From the NCBI GenBank assembly GCA_017643365.1, contig JAEPNO010000025.1:1-38857 (forward strand): 38,857 nt of DNA. Reading direction: 5' to 3'. The translations under genes were made by a program, and so were the position numbers. Shown in pieces: positions 16,867 to 26,451 of the stretch; positions within the stretch are counted from its first letter, which is position 1; every line of letters begins with the position of its first letter. The notes beneath the pieces were generated by a model. The model saw only the letters and a program-made list of their open reading frames with translations, was not told the DNA's origin and made no database searches. This DNA is from Balneolaceae bacterium. Lineage in GTDB: Bacteria > Bacteroidota > Rhodothermia > Balneolales > Balneolaceae.

Positions 16867-17523
16867 ATGCCCGAAAAAATCTACACCTACGAATCGGACG
16901 AGATAACGGTAACCTGGGATAAATTTAAATGCATCCACGCTAAAGAATGTGTGCATGGGCTTCCCGGCGTATTTAATATCAATGAAAAGCCCTGGATTCA
17001 ACCCGGTAAATCAAACGCTGATAAAGTTGCCGAAGTGGTTATGAAATGCCCGACCGGTGCGCTTCAATTTACCAGAAATGATGATGGTGCGGAAGAACCA
17101 GCGCCGGATGTGAACACACTTACCATCGTAGAGGATGGGCCCATTTATATCAAAGGCGACATTAAACTAAAAAACGCCGATGGCGAAATTGTTGCTGAGG
17201 AGACTCGAATGGCGATGTGCCGTTGTGGGGCTTCCCAAAATAAACCCTATTGCGATAATTCGCACATTAAAGCAGGTTTTGAAGCCGGAACTGAGTTTAA
17301 TCCAGAGCGATTACAACTCGAAGAAACGGAAGAAAAAGGTGGCGAGTTGTCGATAAAAATCAGACCAAACTCTGCCTTGTTTATCGAGGGGAAGTATACA
17401 CTTCAGGGCTCTGATCAAACCATCTCCACTGAAAAGAAAATGAGTTTCTGCAGATGCGGTGCATCAGCAAATAAACCCTTTTGTGATGGCGCTCATAAAA
17501 CGGTTGTATTTACATCCGAGTAA
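16867..17523 (+). CDS. Iron-sulfur protein: Fer4_19 (YjdI-like) domain plus two CDGSH domains
   Basis: 218 residues in three modules. Residues about 1-70 resemble the YjdI mono-cluster ferredoxin-like domain (KCIHAKECVHG, then MKCPTGALQF). Then come two CDGSH modules: CRCGASQNKPYCDNSH (about 119-134) and CRCGASANKPFCDGAH (about 199-214). Each shows the C-X-C-X2-S-X3-P-X-C-D-X2-H pattern that holds a [2Fe-2S] cluster with three Cys and one His. AAGGAAAG precedes the ATG. It lies 39 nt after the monooxygenase and likely belongs to the same transcript, perhaps as a redox partner (inference). Confidence 0.92.
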   Translation: MPEKIYTYESDEITVTWDKFKCIHAKECVHGLPGVFNINEKPWIQPGKSNADKVAEVVMKCPTGALQFTRNDDGAEEPAPDVNTLTIVEDGPIYIKGDIKLKNADGEIVAEETRMAMCRCGASQNKPYCDNSHIKAGFEAGTEFNPERLQLEETEEKGGELSIKIRPNSALFIEGKYTLQGSDQTISTEKKMSFCRCGASANKPFCDGAHKTVVFTSE

Positions 17524-17528
17524 ATTCT

Positions 17529-18662
17529 TTAGGTATAAAACAGAATTGAAAAAGTGGTTCCCCCGCCCTCGTTTTCACGTTGTGTGAGTGTAGCACCCAA
17601 TTTTTGTGCAAGGGTTTTGATGATAACTGAACCGAGCGAATCTTCCACACTGCCGTCTAGCAAATCATCGAGTCCTTGCCCATCGTCTGAAATGTTAATG
17701 AGTACACAATTACTCTCATCTTTTTTTACCGCTAGGCTGATTTTACCATATTCGGCAAATTGAAATGCATCACGATACATGTGAACAAGCACCTCGTTTA
17801 CGATCAAACCAACCGTAAGGGCTACGCTGGCTTTTAAAGAAATCTTGTCCATATCAACCAGCAAGCTGATTTCTTTGCCTTCTTCTTCAAAGATTTCTGA
17901 AACGATGGAAGTGAGGCGACCTAAATAAATGCCCAAATCCATGTTTTCGAATTCATCCTGATTGTACAAAATATGATGTGCATTCGAGATGGTTTCGATT
18001 CGGCTACCGGTAGCTTTCAAAATGAACTGTGCCGCTATATCGTCGATGTGTGGTACTTCAAGCTGAATCAGTGCATTAATTGCAGCAAGATTTCCTTTCA
18101 TGCTAGAATGCACTTCCTTCAGGCGATCTTCTTTTTCTTTCACTCTTTTTTTCAGGTCATCTACTTCACGCACTTTCTCAATAGAAAGAGCGATATGGCC
18201 TGCAAGAGATTCAAAAACAGGAATTTCACTTTCCTTAAAGTCTTTTCCGTCTTTTTTATTCAACACCTGAATTACGCCAATGGCTTCATCTTTCGAATTG
18301 ATGAGCGGTACACAAATAATGTTTTTGGTTTTAAATTCTGAACTGAGTTCTTCCCAGAATATCTTATCGTCTTTGAGCGAATTGGATAAGTATGGTTTCT
18401 TATTCTTTAGCACCCATCCGGCAACACCTTTGTCTTTCGGAATGCTCATCCCGGTAATCTTATCCTTTATAGGACCTGTTGGAATGCTTACGTGTAATTC
18501 GCCAGACAGTGCATCTAATAACATTAATGAACTTGCTTCAGCTTCCATCACCAAACTGGCAGAATTCATGCATTTCAGGAGCAATGCTTTCAGCTCCATT
18601 GTTCGGTTAATACCTTCGATAGCATGTAATAGGAGCTGCATGTGTTTGAAATTTTCTGCCAT
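17529..18662 (-). CDS. Cytoplasmic GAF-domain sensor kinase with atypical H- and N-boxes
   Basis: 377 residues without membrane helices. Residues about 20-165 form a GAF domain (DKGVAGWVLKNKKPYLSNS, CVPLINSKDEAIGVIQVLNKKDG). A coiled-coil linker follows, then a HisKA_2/HWE-like segment KEVHSSMKGNLAAINALIQL (H185) and a GHKL ATPase region with DDGQGLDD. Compared with the usual HHRxKNN and VNELxTNAxKHAF motifs, several residues differ (HSSMKGN; VNEVLVHMYRDAF), so activity is uncertain. It converges on the CDGSH gene with a 5-nt gap. No partner regulator is nearby. Confidence 0.82.
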   Translation of the reverse strand: MAENFKHMQLLLHAIEGINRTMELKALLLKCMNSASLVMEAEASSLMLLDALSGELHVSIPTGPIKDKITGMSIPKDKGVAGWVLKNKKPYLSNSLKDDKIFWEELSSEFKTKNIICVPLINSKDEAIGVIQVLNKKDGKDFKESEIPVFESLAGHIALSIEKVREVDDLKKRVKEKEDRLKEVHSSMKGNLAAINALIQLEVPHIDDIAAQFILKATGSRIETISNAHHILYNQDEFENMDLGIYLGRLTSIVSEIFEEEGKEISLLVDMDKISLKASVALTVGLIVNEVLVHMYRDAFQFAEYGKISLAVKKDESNCVLINISDDGQGLDDLLDGSVEDSLGSVIIKTLAQKLGATLTQRENEGGGTTFSILFYT

Positions 18663-18723
18663 GATTTAGGCTAGCTTGATGTTAAGCGATGTGAACTAAG
18701 ATGATGAACTGTAACTAAAAAAC

Positions 18724-18752
18724 AAAAAATCCCCACCGAAATCGGTAGGGAT
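18724..18752 (-). terminator. Rho-independent terminator of acnA
   Basis: On the minus strand ATCCCTACCG-ATTT-CGGTGGGGAT forms a stem of ten positions with one mismatch and a 4-nt loop, followed by TTTTTT. It begins 10 nt after the aconitase stop codon. Confidence 0.85.
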
Positions 18753-18762
18753 TTGCAAAATT

Positions 18763-21468
18763 TTAGGATTTGCTCTTTTTGAGGTAATCGCGAAGTACGG
18801 TGTGCAGGATTCCACCATTGCGGTAGTAATCTACCTCAACCGGTGTATCAATTCGGCATTTGGTCATGAACTCAATCACGGTGCCATCTTCTTTAGTGGC
18901 TGTAACTTTGATTTCCTGACGGGCTTTTACGCTGTCATCTACATGAATATCAAATGTTTCTGAACCATCTAAACCAAGGGCATCTGCGCTGTCACCATCT
19001 TTAAATTGCAATGGCAACACTCCCATCTGGATAAGGTTTGAACGGTGAATACGCTCGTAAGAAACAGCAATCACACATTTCACACCCAGCAGATTGGTTC
19101 CTTTAGCCGCCCAATCACGTGAAGATCCCGTTCCATATTGAGTTCCAGCAAGGGCAACTAATGGAGTACCGCTTTCTTTGTATTTAAGGGATGCATCAAA
19201 AATAGTAGTGATTTCACCGGTTGGATGATATTTAGTAAATCCACCTTCGGTTCCCGGTGCCAGCTGATTTTTGAAACGAACATTGGCGAAAGTTCCTCGA
19301 GTCATTACTCGGTCGTTTCCACGGCGAGATCCGTAACTGTTGAAATCTTCTTTGGCAACTCCTTTCGATTTCAGGAATTCACCGGCCGGTGCATCTTCTT
19401 TGATGTTTCCAGCAGGAGAAATATGATCGGTAGTGATAGAATCGCCTACTTTTACCAAAGTTCTTGCGCCTTTAATTGGAGTGATAGTTCCCGGCTCTTC
19501 ACCCATCCCCACAAAGAATGGAGGCTCTTGGATATAGGTTGAATTTTCATCCCAACTGAATAAATCGCCACCAGAAACAGGGATTTCTTCCCAGGCTGGA
19601 GAATCAAAAATATCGCTGTACATCGCTTCGAATAAATCAGGTCTGATTGCATTGTCCAGCTCTACCGCGATTTCTTCGGTTGTTGGCCAGATGTCTTTCA
19701 AGAAAACGTCGTTGCCGTCTTTATCTTTACCCAGAGGCTCGGTTGATAAATCGATATCAACAGTTCCGGCGAGTGCATAAGCAACTACTAATGGTGGTGA
19801 AGCAAGGAAGTTCGCTTTTACCCAAGGGTGAATTCGACCTTCAAAGTTTCTGTTTCCCGATAGAACACCGGCAGCAATCAAATCGCCTTCCTTGATAGCA
19901 GTTTCTACAGGCACCGGAAGTGGACCTGAGTTACCGATACAGGTCGTACAACCATATCCAACTAAGTTGAAGCCTAGTTTATCCATGTATTCGGTGAGCC
20001 CGGCTTCTTTCAAATACTCAGTTACCACACGTGAGCCTGGAGCTAGTGAAGTTTTCACATATGGAGGAACTGTTAAGCCTTTTTCAACAGCTTTTTTGGC
20101 AACAATTCCGGCACCCAACATCACGCTTGGGTTCGATGTGTTGGTACAAGAAGTGATCGCAGCGATAACCACATCGCCATGCTTCATCTCAATTTCTTGT
20201 CCGTTTTTGTACAAGCCTTTGTTCGCAAGTTTTTCCTGAGCCAAATTGAATCCCATAGTAGGATTGTCGCTGGTTAAGGAAGACTGGAATGTCTTTTTCA
20301 TGTTTCTCAACACGATGCGATCATGCGGAAGCTTTGGTCCGGCAAGTGAGGTCTCAACAGTACCTAAATCTAAATGCAAAGTTGAGGTAAATTCCGGATC
20401 TGGAGTGTCATCGGTACGGAAAAGCCCTTGAGCTTTGGTGTAATTTTCAACCAAGCTCACTAAGTCGGCTTCTCGTCCTGTTCGGCTCATATATCGTAGC
20501 GACTCAGAATCGATCGGGAAAAATCCCATAGTTGCGCCATACTCAGGTGCCATATTTGCGATGGTTGCACGATCAGGCAAGCTCATGTTGCTGATTCCAT
20601 CGCCATAAAATTCTACGAACTTACCAACCACACCGTGCTGGCGAAGCATCTGCGTTACAGTAAGAGTTAAATCGGTTGCCGTAACACCTTCTTTAAGTGC
20701 ACCGGTAAGTTTCATTCCCACAACTTCGGGCACTAACATCGAAATGGGTTGGCCAAGCATAGCTGCTTCCGCCTCAATTCCGCCAACGCCCCATCCTAAA
20801 ATTCCAAGACCGTTAATCATCGTGGTGTGCGAATCGGTACCAACCAAAGTATCCGGATATGCCGTTTCGGTACCATCTTCCTCGGTACGCTTGAATACAC
20901 CACGAGCTAAATACTCTAAATTTACCTGGTGAACGATACCACGTCCGGGAGGCACTACGCGGAAATTATCGAAGGCTTCTTTCCCCCACTTCAAAAACTC
21001 ATAACGCTCGCGGTTACGCTCCATTTCTTTTTCTACGTTGAACATGAAGGCGTATTCCTGCCCGAATGCATCAACCTGAACCGAGTGATCAATTACCAAA
21101 TCAACCGGAACTTGCGGGTTGATATCAGTTGGCTTACCACCCATGCGTTTCATCGCAGAGCGAAGTGCGGCCAAATCAACAACCGCTGGCACCCCTGTAA
21201 AATCCTGAAGCACCACGCGCGAAGGCTTAAATGGAATTTCGCCTTGTGGATTTTTAGCATCGTAACCGGCAAGTGCTTCGATGTCACTTTCAGTAATCGC
21301 ATAACCATCGAATTCCCGAAGTACGGCCTCCAGTAAAATCTTGATAGAAAACGGAAGTTTATCAATGTTTCCATATCCCATCTCTTTCAATTTCTCTAGA
21401 CTATATAAATAGGCTGAACCGGAACCTGTTTCAAAGGCTGTGCGTGTTTTTTTGAATGCTTCGCTCAT
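18763..21468 (-). CDS. acnA: Aconitate hydratase A
   Basis: Interconverts citrate and isocitrate through cis-aconitate in the TCA cycle, using a [4Fe-4S] cluster. At 901 residues it has the normal length of the AcnA/IRP1 branch. The cluster ligands are C441 ([13 protein letters not shown]), C507 and C510 ([13 protein letters not shown]). Other family motifs are DHSVQVD and the C-terminal swivel-domain [11 protein letters not shown]. It stands alone on the minus strand with its own terminator at 18724-18752. Confidence 0.98.
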   Translation of the reverse strand: MSEAFKKTRTAFETGSGSAYLYSLEKLKEMGYGNIDKLPFSIKILLEAVLREFDGYAITESDIEALAGYDAKNPQGEIPFKPSRVVLQDFTGVPAVVDLAALRSAMKRMGGKPTDINPQVPVDLVIDHSVQVDAFGQEYAFMFNVEKEMERNRERYEFLKWGKEAFDNFRVVPPGRGIVHQVNLEYLARGVFKRTEEDGTETAYPDTLVGTDSHTTMINGLGILGWGVGGIEAEAAMLGQPISMLVPEVVGMKLTGALKEGVTATDLTLTVTQMLRQHGVVGKFVEFYGDGISNMSLPDRATIANMAPEYGATMGFFPIDSESLRYMSRTGREADLVSLVENYTKAQGLFRTDDTPDPEFTSTLHLDLGTVETSLAGPKLPHDRIVLRNMKKTFQSSLTSDNPTMGFNLAQEKLANKGLYKNGQEIEMKHGDVVIAAITSCTNTSNPSVMLGAGIVAKKAVEKGLTVPPYVKTSLAPGSRVVTEYLKEAGLTEYMDKLGFNLVGYGCTTCIGNSGPLPVPVETAIKEGDLIAAGVLSGNRNFEGRIHPWVKANFLASPPLVVAYALAGTVDIDLSTEPLGKDKDGNDVFLKDIWPTTEEIAVELDNAIRPDLFEAMYSDIFDSPAWEEIPVSGGDLFSWDENSTYIQEPPFFVGMGEEPGTITPIKGARTLVKVGDSITTDHISPAGNIKEDAPAGEFLKSKGVAKEDFNSYGSRRGNDRVMTRGTFANVRFKNQLAPGTEGGFTKYHPTGEITTIFDASLKYKESGTPLVALAGTQYGTGSSRDWAAKGTNLLGVKCVIAVSYERIHRSNLIQMGVLPLQFKDGDSADALGLDGSETFDIHVDDSVKARQEIKVTATKEDGTVIEFMTKCRIDTPVEVDYYRNGGILHTVLRDYLKKSKS

Positions 21469-21668
21469 GGACTCTTTTATTTTAGGATTTTAAGGGGCGG
21501 GAAAATACAAAATCTGAGACGAATTTTCTTGCAGATCGGCAGGGTTTTTAATTTGGAGTGAATCCAAATATGGAAATCAAATTAGGAAGGAAAATTGATT
21601 TTGCATTGTCAATTCATCGAAAGATCGTATGTGATTTTAACAATGTTGGATGAAAATAGATTCGCATT

Positions 21669-21698
21669 GGTAGGGTCAATTCATGAATTGACCCTACC
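21669..21698. repeat. 30-bp perfect palindrome, REP-like
   Basis: GGTAGGGTCAATTCA is followed directly by its exact reverse complement, ending 16 nt from the stop of the CotH gene. As RNA it would form a strong hairpin, but no T-tract follows on either strand, so a classical terminator is unlikely. From memory, GTAGGG..ATTCATGAAT..CCCTAC palindromes recur between genes in distant phyla. Confidence 0.85.
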
Positions 21699-21714
21699 AT
21701 GAAATTCATTATCC

Positions 21715-24276
21715 CTATTTCACCAACAACATTTTTCTTGTTAGCATCTGATCACCGAGTTCTAATCGATACAGATATATCCCGCTTGCGAGATCGTTAC
21801 TTGCTGCATCCCATCGAACAGAATAAGTGCCTGGAACTTTAAACTCGTTCACCAACTCGGATACTAACCGACCGGTTACATCATAAATGGAAAGGCGCAC
21901 AGAACCCGGAGTATTTAGCGTGTATTGAATGTTCGTTTCCGGATTAAAGGGATTCGGGTAGTTTTGGCTTAAAGTGAAATCCTTTGGTTGATCTTCAGAC
22001 TCTTCAACTTCGTTGTTAACTAGCACATCTGAGTTTTCAGCACCCGGTGTTCCATTTCCTGAGGAAGCTGCCCAATTCTCAGCAAGTGTATTATCAAGTC
22101 CGGGGTGCGTGAGCGAAAGTGTTGCTCCATTTCCATCCGCTTCGATGGGCCACGGAGCATTATCTGAATAGGTAACTTGATCGATTAGTTCGTCTTGTGC
22201 ATTAAAAACCCGAAGCAACTCACCGCTACCTGAAAGCCCAAAATCCATATCACCAACCACATTCGACACATTTGGAAATACCGCTTGAAATGCTGCTTTA
22301 TCTCGACTGATGACCACATATTCCGATGCATCAAGTGTGAAACCATCCGCAAAGAAAAATTGATGGGTATCGTCAGAATCCGAAAAATACCACCCGCTTA
22401 AATCTATGCTCGACGAAGTGTTATTATACAACTCCACCCAATCTTTTGGATCAAAATCGTCGGAGGAATTATAGTTGATTTCGTTGATGACAACATCGCT
22501 ACCATTATCTAACGAGTTGGGTTTAAAATTGGCAGTGACTACGCTGTTTACGGTGAGCACAATTTCTTTTTCCGACTCGCTGCCTGTCACATCGCCACTC
22601 CATCCTGTAAATGAATAACCGGGTTGGGCTTCGGCGGTAATCGTAACCGGCAGTGAATTGTAAACCAGCGCATAATGCGTAGTATCGGTACGCAGGCCTT
22701 CCACTTTGATAATTCCGGCATCTGCAGGCTCGCTGACGGTTTCCAAACTATTAAGCCTGATCAAATCGAAAAAACTGTACAAATTCTGCCTTGCTATGGT
22801 ATTACGGTTTTGGACGAAATCTTCGACTACCTCAACATGTTTCTCCCAATCCATACCTCCACCAAGCCGAAACGATTTCTGCCAACGCTCCATATGTCGC
22901 GGCACTTCCGATTCAATCAATACTTTTGTGCTATCGATGATTCCCCGTAATCGACTGCGTTCAAAAGTATGCTGTAAATGTACGCTATATCGCTGAATGA
23001 AGGTGCTTTTGAACTCCTCATTTTCGAGCAATTTCCGAAACAACAAGGTAGACCAAGCCGGATGCTCGTAATCGGTATTGGTGGTTTGATGCAGCTTTTG
23101 CAACATGTTTGTGGAAACGGTTCCCCGCGAATGGCTCCCCATGGTCATATCGGCATCGTAGAGAATCCAACGCCATTTTCCAGCTTCGGTTTGCGGTCGC
23201 CAGTATTTGATGTTATTTGCCGGCCAATCCCCATTTGCCACAAAAATTTCGGTCATCATATAATCCATGTACTGCTCAACATCCATCTGCTGGGTAACCC
23301 ACTCATAATTCACCGGATCACTCATATCGTTTTCGCTGATAAAATCAATCATAGCCTCATAATGGTCTGAACTACCCTCTCCAACCGATGCATTTCCCGA
23401 AAGTATATCCACCGAGTCTTCATCAAAACCATACATCGACTCTATAAAATCCTCTTGTTGTTTCTCGCGCAGAATATGGATGCCCCAATATTCGCCGTTT
23501 AAGAAAACCACCACCGGTTTAAAGGCTTGATACCCCAAATCCATTCGTCCTTTCACAAAACTTTGCACTGCCGCATTTCGAATCATAGCGCGATACCAAT
23601 CCTGCCCACCACTGCGCAACGATAGCCGATCGAAACTGTCGTATGGCTTATCAGGGAATAACGGGTAGTTCAGTTTACTCGCGCCGTATTCTCCCCGAAA
23701 GTAAATATCCAGCGATTTCTGATCATACAAACGAGTACAGCCTCCTCCAATTTTAACTCCTGCGTTTTCAGCAAAGCCTAGACTTCTGTCTTTCTCGAAC
23801 AGCGTTATATTAACTTCGCGCTCCCAATCCTGATTCCAGTTTTTAGGCGTGCTTCGGCAATAGCCCGGAATTCCGTTAGTTCCTTCTACATATATACCCG
23901 CTGTATCCGAGAAAAACCCAGCTGGCTCTGTGGTAATCGAAAGTACCGGCATTTCTGTAGGCTCGTCGATTAAATAATGACGGAAATAATGAGTGGTGTC
24001 GTTTACGGAATTGATCACGCTCACTCTCAACGCGGTTGTTTTTTTGATGTGGATTTCACCGCTTAACTCGCTCCCGGATTCGGTTGGGTTCGTTCCATCC
24101 AGAGAAAAAAATACTTGCTCATAGATGGATGCTCCGGATACAGATACCGCAACAGAATCAGTATAAAAGCCTTGATCGGGAGAAAATATTAGATTTTGAG
24201 CGTTTGCAGGAAAGGCAAAGATCAAAAACAGAAAAAATAGTACACAGAAATTTAACTGTAGATTGTTGTAGCGCAT
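21715..24276 (-). CDS. Secreted CotH-kinase/lamin-tail protein with C-terminal sorting domain
   Basis: 853 residues. In order: signal peptide (to about residue 26, FAFPANA); a chitobiase-C-like beta domain (FSPDQGFYTDSVAVSVSG, about 31-95); a CotH protein-kinase-like domain (about 130-500) with WRWILYDADMTMGSH around residue 370, the metal-binding DxD region; a bacterial repeat domain (PGYSFTGWSGDVTGS); a lamin-tail domain (VINEINYNSSDDFDPKDWVEL, about 600-730); and a C-terminal T9SS-type sorting domain starting NYPNPFNPETNIQY. It is probably exported to the cell surface. What it phosphorylates or binds is unknown. Confidence 0.9.
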   Translation of the reverse strand: MRYNNLQLNFCVLFFLFLIFAFPANAQNLIFSPDQGFYTDSVAVSVSGASIYEQVFFSLDGTNPTESGSELSGEIHIKKTTALRVSVINSVNDTTHYFRHYLIDEPTEMPVLSITTEPAGFFSDTAGIYVEGTNGIPGYCRSTPKNWNQDWEREVNITLFEKDRSLGFAENAGVKIGGGCTRLYDQKSLDIYFRGEYGASKLNYPLFPDKPYDSFDRLSLRSGGQDWYRAMIRNAAVQSFVKGRMDLGYQAFKPVVVFLNGEYWGIHILREKQQEDFIESMYGFDEDSVDILSGNASVGEGSSDHYEAMIDFISENDMSDPVNYEWVTQQMDVEQYMDYMMTEIFVANGDWPANNIKYWRPQTEAGKWRWILYDADMTMGSHSRGTVSTNMLQKLHQTTNTDYEHPAWSTLLFRKLLENEEFKSTFIQRYSVHLQHTFERSRLRGIIDSTKVLIESEVPRHMERWQKSFRLGGGMDWEKHVEVVEDFVQNRNTIARQNLYSFFDLIRLNSLETVSEPADAGIIKVEGLRTDTTHYALVYNSLPVTITAEAQPGYSFTGWSGDVTGSESEKEIVLTVNSVVTANFKPNSLDNGSDVVINEINYNSSDDFDPKDWVELYNNTSSSIDLSGWYFSDSDDTHQFFFADGFTLDASEYVVISRDKAAFQAVFPNVSNVVGDMDFGLSGSGELLRVFNAQDELIDQVTYSDNAPWPIEADGNGATLSLTHPGLDNTLAENWAASSGNGTPGAENSDVLVNNEVEESEDQPKDFTLSQNYPNPFNPETNIQYTLNTPGSVRLSIYDVTGRLVSELVNEFKVPGTYSVRWDAASNDLASGIYLYRLELGDQMLTRKMLLVK

Positions 24277-24395
24277 GAGTGAATAGCGGATTTACTTCGT
24301 TCTTAATGCCCGGTAACACACCAAGCGCCTTTAACTTACTGAAGCGCATCCAAAAAGCTAATCCTAGAAATGAAAAATGATGTATTCAGATTGAG

Positions 24396-24488
24396 TAATT
24401 CAAAATTTAAAATTCAAGATTCAAAATGATTGGCGCTGGCACATAGCGGTTGATCAATCTGGAATTTTTCATCGTTCATTTTGAATTA
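24396..24488. repeat. Inverted repeat within a 309-bp gene-free stretch
   Basis: TAATTCAAAAT (24396-24406) and ATTTTGAATTA (24478-24488) are exact 11-bp inverted copies. Just outside and inside them lie further related AATGAAAAAT/ATTTTTCAT words. The gap 24277-24585 holds no gene I can support: AT-rich sequence, this repeat, and presumably the promoter of rplM near its right end. Confidence 0.6.
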
Positions 24489-24585
24489 TTGAGGCTTCAA
24501 TTCTTTTTTAATTTCTAATGTTGATAACTACGATTATTTGCCGTAATTTTTAGGTCTTTCCCAAAAAGCAAAAACACACAAAACC

Positions 24586-25029
24586 GTGGATACTTTAAGT
24601 TTTAAAACATACTCAGCTAGGCCCAGCGATATCGAAAAGAAATGGGTACTAGTTGACGCCGAGGACGTTCCTTTAGGGCGTTTGAGTACTGTTGTAGCAT
24701 CTATCCTGAGAGGCAAAACCAAGCCCACTTTTACTCCACATATGGATACCGGCGATAACGTAATTGTTATCAATGCAGAAAAAGTGAAATTGACCGGTAA
24801 AAAAATGACGGACAAAATGTACTTCCGTCACACCTTTTACCCTGGTGGTGAGCGCTTCACTAGCGCTGAAGACATGTTGGCAAAAGACCCAACTTCTTTA
24901 GTTATGAAAGCCGTTAAAGGTATGCTTCCAAAAAACAGACTTGGACGCAAATTGCTAACCAACTTGCGTGTATACGCAGGCCCGGTACATCAACAAACTG
25001 CTCAGAATCCTGAAATCATCGAGCTTTAA
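24586..25029 (+). CDS. rplM: 50S ribosomal protein L13
   Basis: 147 residues, close to the usual 142-150, with the L13 core [50 protein letters not shown] and [19 protein letters not shown]13 is an early-assembly protein of the large subunit. The start is GTG at 24586 after an AT-rich leader; no ATG suits the conserved N-terminus. It is followed after 12 nt by rpsI, the universal rplM-rpsI pair. Confidence 0.98.
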   Translation: MDTLSFKTYSARPSDIEKKWVLVDAEDVPLGRLSTVVASILRGKTKPTFTPHMDTGDNVIVINAEKVKLTGKKMTDKMYFRHTFYPGGERFTSAEDMLAKDPTSLVMKAVKGMLPKNRLGRKLLTNLRVYAGPVHQQTAQNPEIIEL

Positions 25030-25041
25030 TCGATTTTATAC

Positions 25042-25428
25042 ATGGCACAAGCTAATTACATCGGACGAAGAAAAACCTCAACTGCTCGCTTATACATTAA
25101 GCCGGGTTCAGGTAACATTCTTATCAACAACACTCCGTTTGACGAATACTTTCCAATCAAAGCGATTCAAAACATCGCTTCACTACCTCTTTCGGTAACA
25201 GAAACCGAAGGCAAGTACGACATTAAAGTTACTGTACGTGGTGGTGGTAAATCAGGTCAGGCAGGCGCGGTACAACACGCTCTTGCTCGCGCTATTGATG
25301 GCGAAGAGACCGACGCACACAGTATTCTCAAAGAACACGGACTTCTAACTCGTGATGACCGTATGGTTGAGCGTAAGAAGCCAGGACAGCCTAAGGCTCG
25401 TAAGAAGTTCCAGTTCAGCAAGCGTTAA
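25042..25428 (+). CDS. rpsI: 30S ribosomal protein S9
   Basis: 128 residues, with YIGRRKTSTARLYIKPGSG, VRGGGKSGQAGAVQHALARA and the C-terminal GQPKARKKFQFSKR tail whose last Arg reaches the P-site tRNA. Length and start are standard. It is co-transcribed with rplM. Confidence 0.98.
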   Translation: MAQANYIGRRKTSTARLYIKPGSGNILINNTPFDEYFPIKAIQNIASLPLSVTETEGKYDIKVTVRGGGKSGQAGAVQHALARAIDGEETDAHSILKEHGLLTRDDRMVERKKPGQPKARKKFQFSKR

Positions 25429-25463
25429 TACCTACGCTACACAATTTAATAACACACATATGT

Positions 25464-25514
25464 GGCGACTCATCGCCTGGTGTTCTGGTAAGTGTACCGG
25501 GATTGGATGATGAG
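25464..25514 (+). promoter_or_regulatory. Structured leader upstream of rpsB (two hairpins, possible pseudoknot)
   Basis: In the 126-nt gap before rpsB, GGCGA-CTCA-TCGCC (25464-25477) and CTGGTA-AGTG-TACCGG (25485-25500) form consecutive hairpins with 4-nt loops. CTCATC (25469-25474, the first loop plus two stem bases) is complementary to GATGAG at 25509-25514. In E. coli S2 controls rpsB-tsf through its mRNA leader, so an autoregulatory element is plausible here. The structure is read by eye only. Confidence 0.5.
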
Positions 25515-25554
25515 GTTGACCCGCATAGAGGACAAACCTAACACATATCTAAAT

Positions 25555-26424
25555 ATGCCTAAAGCAGCTTCAATAGAAGAACTATTAAAATCGGGTGCGC
25601 ATTTTGGCCACCTAACCCGCCGTTGGAATCCGAAAATGAAGGAATTTATCTTCATGCAACGCAACGGAATCCACATCATCGACCTTAAGAAAACGCAGAA
25701 ATACCTGCAGGAAGCTCTTGATCAAATTCAAGAACTATCACGTGCCGGTAAAACCATTCTGTTTGTAGGTACAAAAAAACAATCTACCGACATCATTAAA
25801 ACGGAAGCCGTTCGCGCAGGAATGCCATTTGTAACGCACCGTTGGTTAGGTGGTATGTTAACGAACTTTTCTACCGTTCGTAAGAGCATCTCTCGTATGG
25901 AAGAGATCGAGCGCATGAAAACCGACGGCACCATGGCCGAGCTTACCAAAAAAGAAGGTTTGATGCTTTCTCGCGAGCAGCAAAAACTGGAAGACACTCT
26001 TGGCGGTATCGCTAATATGACTCGTCTACCGGGCGCTATCTTTGTGGTTGATATCATTAAAGAGCACCTTGCAGTAAGCGAAGCTATTAAGCTTCACATC
26101 CCGATCATCGCTATGGTTGATACCAACAGTGATCCTGATGTTCCTGATTTCATCATCCCTTGTAATGATGACTCTGCACGTACGATCCAATTAGTGGCTT
26201 CTCAAGTTGCTGATGCGATTATCGAAGGATCTGCGGAGCGCGAAGCTCATGCAGAAGAAGAAGTAATGGAAGCAGCGGCTATTGAAGCAAAAGATGTTTC
26301 CGACGAAGAAGTAGCAGAAGCTAAAACTAAATTACGTTCTCGCAGAAAGAAGCAGTCAGAACCTGATTTAGCACCGGCTGATGAAGCTACCGAAGACAAG
26401 AAATCTGGCGACGAAGAAGAATAA
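25555..26424 (+). CDS. rpsB: 30S ribosomal protein S2
   Basis: The frame is open back to 25492, but the conserved N-terminus ([20 protein letters not shown]) starts at the ATG at 25555; the upstream part belongs to the leader. This gives 289 residues, longer than the usual 225-260 because of a charged C-terminal tail (about residues 232-289) rich in Glu, Asp and Lys. Family motifs are [24 protein letters not shown] and DTNSDPD. It is paired with tsf 27 nt downstream. Confidence 0.98.
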   Translation: MPKAASIEELLKSGAHFGHLTRRWNPKMKEFIFMQRNGIHIIDLKKTQKYLQEALDQIQELSRAGKTILFVGTKKQSTDIIKTEAVRAGMPFVTHRWLGGMLTNFSTVRKSISRMEEIERMKTDGTMAELTKKEGLMLSREQQKLEDTLGGIANMTRLPGAIFVVDIIKEHLAVSEAIKLHIPIIAMVDTNSDPDVPDFIIPCNDDSARTIQLVASQVADAIIEGSAEREAHAEEEVMEAAAIEAKDVSDEEVAEAKTKLRSRRKKQSEPDLAPADEATEDKKSGDEEE

Positions 26425-26451
26425 ATTATAAACGACTAAAATCAGAAAGAC

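Noticed and set aside
20929-21336. 135-codon plus-strand open frame inside acnA
   Set aside because: Antisense to a well-conserved aconitase region, with no independent evidence.
21669-21698. Palindrome as a rho-independent terminator of the CotH gene
   Set aside because: The stem is strong, but no T-run follows it on the minus strand; a REP-like repeat fits better.
25492-25554. N-terminal extension of S2 from a GTG at 25492
   Set aside because: S2 homology starts at [11 protein letters not shown] (25555), and the extra 21 codons fall on the structured leader.
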